Shown here: piece after piece, positions 59,627-64,000 of the stretch | Layout of the letters: each line of letters starts with the position of its first letter | Position numbering within the stretch: position 1 is the first letter of the stretch | Notes under the pieces: generated by a model | What the model was told of the DNA's origin: nothing | Seen by the model: the letters and a program-made list of their open reading frames with translations, nothing else | Databases searched by the model: none | Translations under genes and position numbers: made by a program | Assembly: GCA_028564705.1 (NCBI GenBank) | Contig: JAPXFQ010000364.1 | Span: 372,001-436,000, forward strand | DNA length: 64,000 nt | Reading direction: 5' to 3' | DNA from: Apricaphanius iberus | Lineage: Eukaryota > Chordata > Actinopteri > Cyprinodontiformes > Aphaniidae

Positions 59627-60483
59627 GAGTTTATACCAAAAAGTTCTACTTTGGTTTCATCTGACCACATGACATTCTCCCAATCCTCTGCTGTATCATC
59701 TATGTGCTCTCTGGCAAACTTCAGACGGGCCTGGACATGCACTGGCTTAAGCAGGGGGACACGTCTGGCACTGCAGGATTTGATTCCCTGTCGTTGTAGT
59801 GTGTTACTGATGGTAACCTTTGTTACTTTGGTCCCAGCTCTCTGCAGGTCATTCACCAGGTCCCCCCGTGTGGTTCTGGGATTTTTGCTCACCGTTCTCG
59901 TGATCATTTTGGCCCCACGATATGAGATCTTGCGTGGAGCCCCAGATCGAGGGAGATTAGCAGTGGTCTTGTATGTCTTCCATTTTCTGATAATTGCTCC
60001 CACTGTTGAGTTTTTCACACCAAGCTGCTTGCCTATTGTAGATTCACTCTTCCCAGTCAGGTGCAGGTCTACAATTCTTTTCCTGGTGTCCTTCGAAAGC
60101 TCTTCGGTCTTGGCCATAGTGGAGTTTGGAGTCTGACTGTTTGAGGCTGTGGACAGGTGTCTTTTATACAGATAACGAGTTCAAAAAGGGGCCATTAATA
60201 CAGGTAACGAGTGGAGGACAGAAGAGCTTCTTAAAGAAGAAGTTACAGGTCTGTGAGAGCCAGAGATCTTCCTTGTTTGAAGTGACCAAATACTTATTTT
60301 CCACCATAATTTACAAATAAATTCTTTAAAAATCCTACAATGTGAATTCCTGGATTTTGTTTCTAATTCTGTCTCTCACAGTTGAAGTGTACCTATGATG
60401 AAAATTACTCACCTCTATCATTATTTTAAGTGGGAGAACTTGCACAATCGGTGGCTGACTAAATACTTTTTTGCCCCACTGTA

Positions 60484-61464
60484 GGTGTGATGTAGAGTGT
60501 AGTGGGGGCTTGTTTATGAGTGCATGTGGGGGCTCGCCACCCCATTACTCCCAGAGGGGATCCTAATTGAGGGGAGACTGTTCTCTTCAGCCCCGATCTC
60601 TAGAAAAAGGTTTAGCCTGGAGCTAATAATGGAGCAATGGGTCAAATTGCAGTTCCCAGTGAGTGTACAATGAGTCCAAATATTGTATGAGTGTGCAATA
60701 AGTTAATAAACCAAGAAGAAGAAAGAGTGAGAGAGAGGACAGAGTCTCAGCATTATTAAGGACACACTCTGTAACTTTTACACCATAAAAACACGTTTCT
60801 CAAAACATTTTGTCGACACAAAACCATGTATGATGCTTATTTTCTGAGCCTTCACCGCTGCTGAAAACTGCAGTACATAACTTTTCACTTGTGGGTCGCC
60901 TGCCCGGAGGTACTGCCTTACGGCAGTATGCTACGTGCTACCAAATGAAATAAACAAACCTGCGGTTATGAGACCTGAGCCATGATAGATCCACCAAAGA
61001 AACCAAAAAGATGCTATCAGAAGAAGCGAGGAAAATAAACTGGGCTGCTTTTAAACTGAAAGCTGCTGGCACTTCACCACTGTAGAAAGTAGTTAACCCC
61101 TGATTCATTCCCACCGCATCCGTTCTGCACCCGGTGTGAATCAGGGGTAAGGAAATTGCAGCGCGTAGAGCCACAGAGGTGGATGCAGAAGCTGCAGAAG
61201 TTTCTTAACTCTTGAATATTGCAGTCCATGAAAAAACAAAAGAGCTCGCTCTCAGCCACTCACCCCCTCCTATCCTGAGTTTTATGCTGAGAGGCCTGTT
61301 AGAGATCAGCAACAGAACAATCAAAAAGACAAGTTATTCAGAGCAAGTTAATAGGTAAATACATTTTACTGCAATATTCATATTTTCATATATTTTTAGA
61401 GCAGACTATCTCTTTCCTAATTTTACTGCTAGCATTGATTGCTCTTCATTAGCCTCAGCCCTTT
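60484..61464. other. Probable non-coding repeat, family unknown
   Basis: Contains GACACACTCTGTAACTTTTA (60761) and CACTTGTGGGTCGCCTGCCC (60886), which I associate with a dispersed fish repeat, and a hairpin at 61095-61150 (ACCCCTGATTCA and TGAATCAGGGGT arms). No gene. Confidence 0.35.
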
Positions 61465-61875
61465 CTGTGTTAAATTACCAATCATTCCATAAATTGGTTA
61501 AAATATACAGTCCTTCCAATCAATTGTTCTTTCCAGAGTCCCGTTGCTGTGCAACTCCGGTCAGGAAATATTACATATTTAGGTATCCATATCTCACCAA
61601 GACTGGCAGACTTATCAAATCCCTTACCATATCACTTATTGAAAGAGTAGCTACAATAAAAATTATGGTTTTGCCTAGAATCAATTATTTATTTTATGAT
61701 CCCAAGCAAACCATCACCTGATTGGTTTAGATCTCTGGACTCCTCTGTTTCTAAACTTCTTTGGAAAGATAAACCCCCACGTATTAGTTTGAAAACACTG
61801 CACAAGTCCAAAGATAAAGGAGGTTTAGACTTACCAAACTTTTGTCATTATTTCTTAGCCAACAGGCTCCAATAC
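61465..61875 (+). pseudogene. L1-like LINE ORF2 C-terminal fragment
   Basis: One frame reads FRYPYLTKTGRL and ERVATIKIMVLPRINYLF. After a one-base shift near 61700 comes SKPSPDWFRSLDSSVSKLLW, KDKPPRISLKTLHKSKDKGG and LDLPNFCHYFLANRLQYI. This is the region after the reverse transcriptase in L1-clade ORF2. It is cut at 61875 by the tail of the RTE LINE. Frameshifted and truncated. Confidence 0.75.
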
Positions 61876-64000
61876 ATATCCATCCATCCATCCATCCATC
61901 CATCCATCTTCCTCCGCTTATCCGGGGTCGGGTCGCGGGGGCAGTAGCCTAAGCAAGGAGACCCAGACTTGCCTCTCCCCGGCCACTTGGGCCAGCTCCT
62001 CGGGAGGAATCCCGAGGCGTTCCCAGGCCAGCTGGGAGACATAATCTCTCCAACGGGTCCTGGGTCTTCCCCTGGGTCTCCTCCCGGTGGGACATGCCCG
62101 GAACACCTCACCAGGGAGGCGTCCAGGAGGCATCCTGACTAGATGCCCGAGCCACCTCAACTGGCTCCTCTCGATGTGGAGGAGCAGCGGCTCTACTCTG
62201 AGCTCCCTCCGGATGACCGAGCTTCTCACCCTATCTCTAAGGGAGAGCCCAGCCACCCTACGGAGGAAACTCATTTCAGCCGCCTGTATCCGTGATCTCG
62301 TTCTTTCGGTCACCACCCAGCGTTCGTGACCATAGATGAGGGTAGGAACGTAGATCGACCGGTAAATCGAGAGCTTCGCCTTTCGGCTCAGCTCTCTCTT
62401 CACCACGACAGACCGGTACAGCGCCCGCATGACTGCAGACGCCCTACCAATCCGTCCATCGATCTCCCGCTCCATTTTTCCCTCATTCGTGAACAAGACC
62501 CCCAGATACCTAAACTCCTCCACTTGAGGAAGGACCTCATCCCCAACCCGAAGAGAGCACCCTACCCTTTTCCGACTCAAGACCATGGTCTCGGATTTGG
62601 AGGTGCTGATCCTCATCCCAGCCGCTTCACACTCGGCTGCGAACCGCTCCAACGAGAGCTGTAGATCACGTTCAGACGAAGCCAACAAGACCACATCATC
62701 TGCGAAAAGCAGAGACCCGATCCTGAGGTCACCAAAACGGATCCCCTCAACACCTTGGCTGCACCTAGAAATCCTGTCCATAAACGTTATGAACAGGATC
62801 GGTGATAAAGGGCAACCTTGGCGGAGTCCAACTCTCACTGGAAACGAGTCCGACTTACTGCCGGCAATGCGAACCAGACTCTGACACCGGTCATATAGGG
62901 ACCTAACAGCCCGTATCAGAGGGCCTGGTACCCCATACTCCCGGAGTACCCCCCACAGGACACCCCGAGGGACACGGTCGAACGCCTTCTCCAAGTCCAC
63001 AAAGCACATGTAGACTGGTTGGGCGAACTCCCACGCACCCTCCAGGACCCTGCCGAGGGTGTAGAGCTGGTCCAGTGTTCCACGGCCAGGACGAAAACCG
63101 CATTGTTCCTCCTGGATCCGAGGTTCGACTATCCGTCGTACCCTCCTCTCCAGAACCCCTGAATAGACCTTACCAGGGAGGCTCAGAAGTGTGATCCCCC
63201 TGTAGTTGGAACACACTCTGTGGTCCCCCTTTTTAAAGAGGGGGACCACCACCCCGGTCTGCCAATCCAAGGGAACTGCCCCCGATGTCCACGCAATATT
63301 GCAGAGCCGCGTCAACCAACACAGCCCTACAACATCCAGAGCCTTGAGGAACTCCGGCCGAATCTCATCCACCCCCGGAGCCTTACCACCGAGGAGCTTT
63401 TTAACAACCTCGGCGACTTCAGCCCCAGAGATTGGAGAGTCCGTCCCAGAGTCCCCAGACTCTGCTTCCAAACAGGAAGGCGTGTCGGTGGGATTGAGGA
63501 GGTCTTCGAAGTATTCCATCCACCGACCCAAAACGTCCCGCGTTGAGGTCAGCAGCACACCGCCCCCACTGTAAACAGTGTTGGCGGCAGACCGCTTCCC
63601 CCCCCTGAGACGCCGGATGGTGGACCAGAATCGCTTCGAAGCCATACGGAAGTCGTTCTCCATGGTCTCTCCAAACTCCTCCCACGCCCGAGTTTTTGCC
63701 TCAGCGACCATCCGAGCCGCACTCCGCTTGGCCTGCCGGTACCTATCAGCTGCTTCCGGAGTCCCACAGGCCAAGAAGGCCCGATAGGACTCCTTCTTCA
63801 GCTTGACAGCATCCCTCACCGCCGGTGTCCACCAGCGGGTTCGAGGGTTGCCGCCACGACAGGCACCAACTACCTTGCGGCCACAACTACGGTCAGCCGC
63901 TTCGACAATGGAGGCACGGAACATGGCCCATTCGGACTCAATGTCCCCCGCCTCCCCCGGGACGTGTTTGAAGTCCTGTCGGAGGTGAGAGTTGAAACCC
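61876..64000 (-). mobile_element. Young RTE-clade LINE, 5' part outside the window
   Basis: The 3' end is a (CCAT)n run on the plus strand (GATG tail on the element strand) at about 61878-61908, only some 10 bases beyond the ORF stop. The ORF is uninterrupted to the window edge. It is inserted in an L1-like relic. Confidence 0.88.
61918..64000 (-). CDS. RTE-type LINE polyprotein: reverse transcriptase part (partial, runs off the window)
   Basis: Reverse transcriptase that primes at nicked target DNA and copies LINE RNA (and its SINE partner). The frame is open from the window end (readable from FNSHLRQDF) to a stop at 61918-61920, about 693 codons. The endonuclease domain should lie upstream, outside. 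Visible RT motifs: DWQTGVVVPLFKKGDHRVCS; CGFRPGRGTLDQL; motif A CFVDLEKAFDRVP; motif B LRQGCPLSPILF; motif C FADDVVLLAS (F-A-D-D). Then a C-terminal QLRWLGHLVRMP, GRRPRGRPRTRWRDYV and IPPEEL tail typical of RTE proteins. No stops or frameshifts in the visible part, so this copy is recent. The clade is inferred from motif style. Confidence 0.88.
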   Translation of the reverse strand, partial: GFNSHLRQDFKHVPGEAGDIESEWAMFRASIVEAADRSCGRKVVGACRGGNPRTRWWTPAVRDAVKLKKESYRAFLACGTPEAADRYRQAKRSAARMVAEAKTRAWEEFGETMENDFRMASKRFWSTIRRLRGGKRSAANTVYSGGGVLLTSTRDVLGRWMEYFEDLLNPTDTPSCLEAESGDSGTDSPISGAEVAEVVKKLLGGKAPGVDEIRPEFLKALDVVGLCWLTRLCNIAWTSGAVPLDWQTGVVVPLFKKGDHRVCSNYRGITLLSLPGKVYSGVLERRVRRIVEPRIQEEQCGFRPGRGTLDQLYTLGRVLEGAWEFAQPVYMCFVDLEKAFDRVPRGVLWGVLREYGVPGPLIRAVRSLYDRCQSLVRIAGSKSDSFPVRVGLRQGCPLSPILFITFMDRISRCSQGVEGIRFGDLRIGSLLFADDVVLLASSERDLQLSLERFAAECEAAGMRISTSKSETMVLSRKRVGCSLRVGDEVLPQVEEFRYLGVLFTNEGKMEREIDGRIGRASAVMRALYRSVVVKRELSRKAKLSIYRSIYVPTLIYGHERWVVTERTRSRIQAAEMSFLRRVAGLSLRDRVRSSVIRRELRVEPLLLHIERSQLRWLGHLVRMPPGRLPGEVFRACPTGRRPRGRPRTRWRDYVSQLAWERLGIPPEELAQVAGERQVWVSLLRLLPPRPDPG

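Larger units (their letters stand above)
57710..60117 (-). pseudogene. Tc1 transposase (DD34E) interrupted by an insertion
   Basis: The N-terminal part starts at the ATG at 60117: [20 protein letters not shown], helix-turn-helix, [11 protein letters not shown], then DVMWSDET-like first catalytic site ([14 protein letters not shown]). The C-terminal part ends at 57710: [22 protein letters not shown] (second D), [11 protein letters not shown] (E), final ITKY. D-to-E spacing is 34. Removing exactly 58242-59626 rejoins GIN to STRRVWR in one frame and gives 340 codons without a stop, the normal family length. So the enzyme was probably intact when the insert arrived. Confidence 0.9.
57492..60481 (-). 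mobile_element. Tc1-like transposon split by a 1385-bp insert
   Basis: The inverted repeats (57492 onward, CAGTGGGGCAAAAAAGTATT; right end complementary, finishing at 60481) are about 200 bp with few mismatches. TA flanks both (57490-57491, 60482-60483). Without the insert at 58242-59626 the element is 1605 bp, normal for Tc1. Same family as the relic at 18425-19561. Confidence 0.92.

Noticed and set aside
58237..59631. GAGTT repeats as a 5-bp target duplication of the insert
   Set aside because: The frame restoration with a 1385-bp excision fits native GAGTTGAGTT better; not claimed as a duplication.

Overview
The window is nuclear DNA of a ray-finned fish, probably a percomorph. The evidence is one vertebrate gene with a teleost-style two-exon layout, set in a sea of transposons of kinds typical of fish genomes: several Tc1 lineages, an RTE-clade LINE with a GATG tail, its tRNA-derived SINE, a DIRS element and a ZMYM1-like hAT. 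Coding density is very low. In mammals the protocadherin named here sits in a gene desert, and this locus looks the same.

The one confident host gene is protocadherin 20 (pcdh20) on the minus strand, 26384 to 23346. A 14-codon first exon joins one large exon encoding cadherin repeats, a membrane segment and a short tail. The spliced product is 887 residues. Upstream lie a 12-codon upstream ORF, a weak TATA-like site, a CCAAT box and an octamer.

Most other recognisable sequence is mobile and heavily nested. (1) 1-9 kb: gypsy reverse transcriptase relic, short hairpins, a RecQ-like first-exon relic, two tRNA-Cys-like relics. (2) 9-19.6 kb: three Tc1 relics, plus an apparently intact DD38E Tc1-type transposon inserted inside one of them, and a SINE with a 13-bp target duplication. 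(3) 29.5-35.4 kb: a decayed RTE LINE split by a DIRS-like tyrosine-recombinase element. (4) 35.6-36.1 kb: a retroposed segment with a 15-bp target duplication and A-rich tail. (5) 38.6-39.5 kb: two adjacent long foldbacks. (6) 40.2-41.5 kb: one Tc1 relic inside another. (7) 45.2-51.5 kb: a hAT element with 9-bp ends and an exact 8-bp target duplication, carrying a frameshifted transposase and about 3.4 kb of other repeats. (8) 53.6-60.5 kb: a Tc1 element with a single nonsense codon, a solo-LTR-like unit, a Tc1 relic with a MITE in it, and another Tc1 element split by a 1385-bp gene-bearing insert. (9) 61.5-64 kb: an L1-like relic cut by a young RTE LINE whose reading frame stays open to the window end.

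The best candidate for something undescribed is the 1385-bp insert at 58242-59626. It carries one uninterrupted gene for a 164-residue protein with one membrane segment and a coiled-coil-like tail, has a LINE-like 3' tail, and interrupts a transposase whose frame is exactly restored when the insert is removed. I do not recognise the protein.
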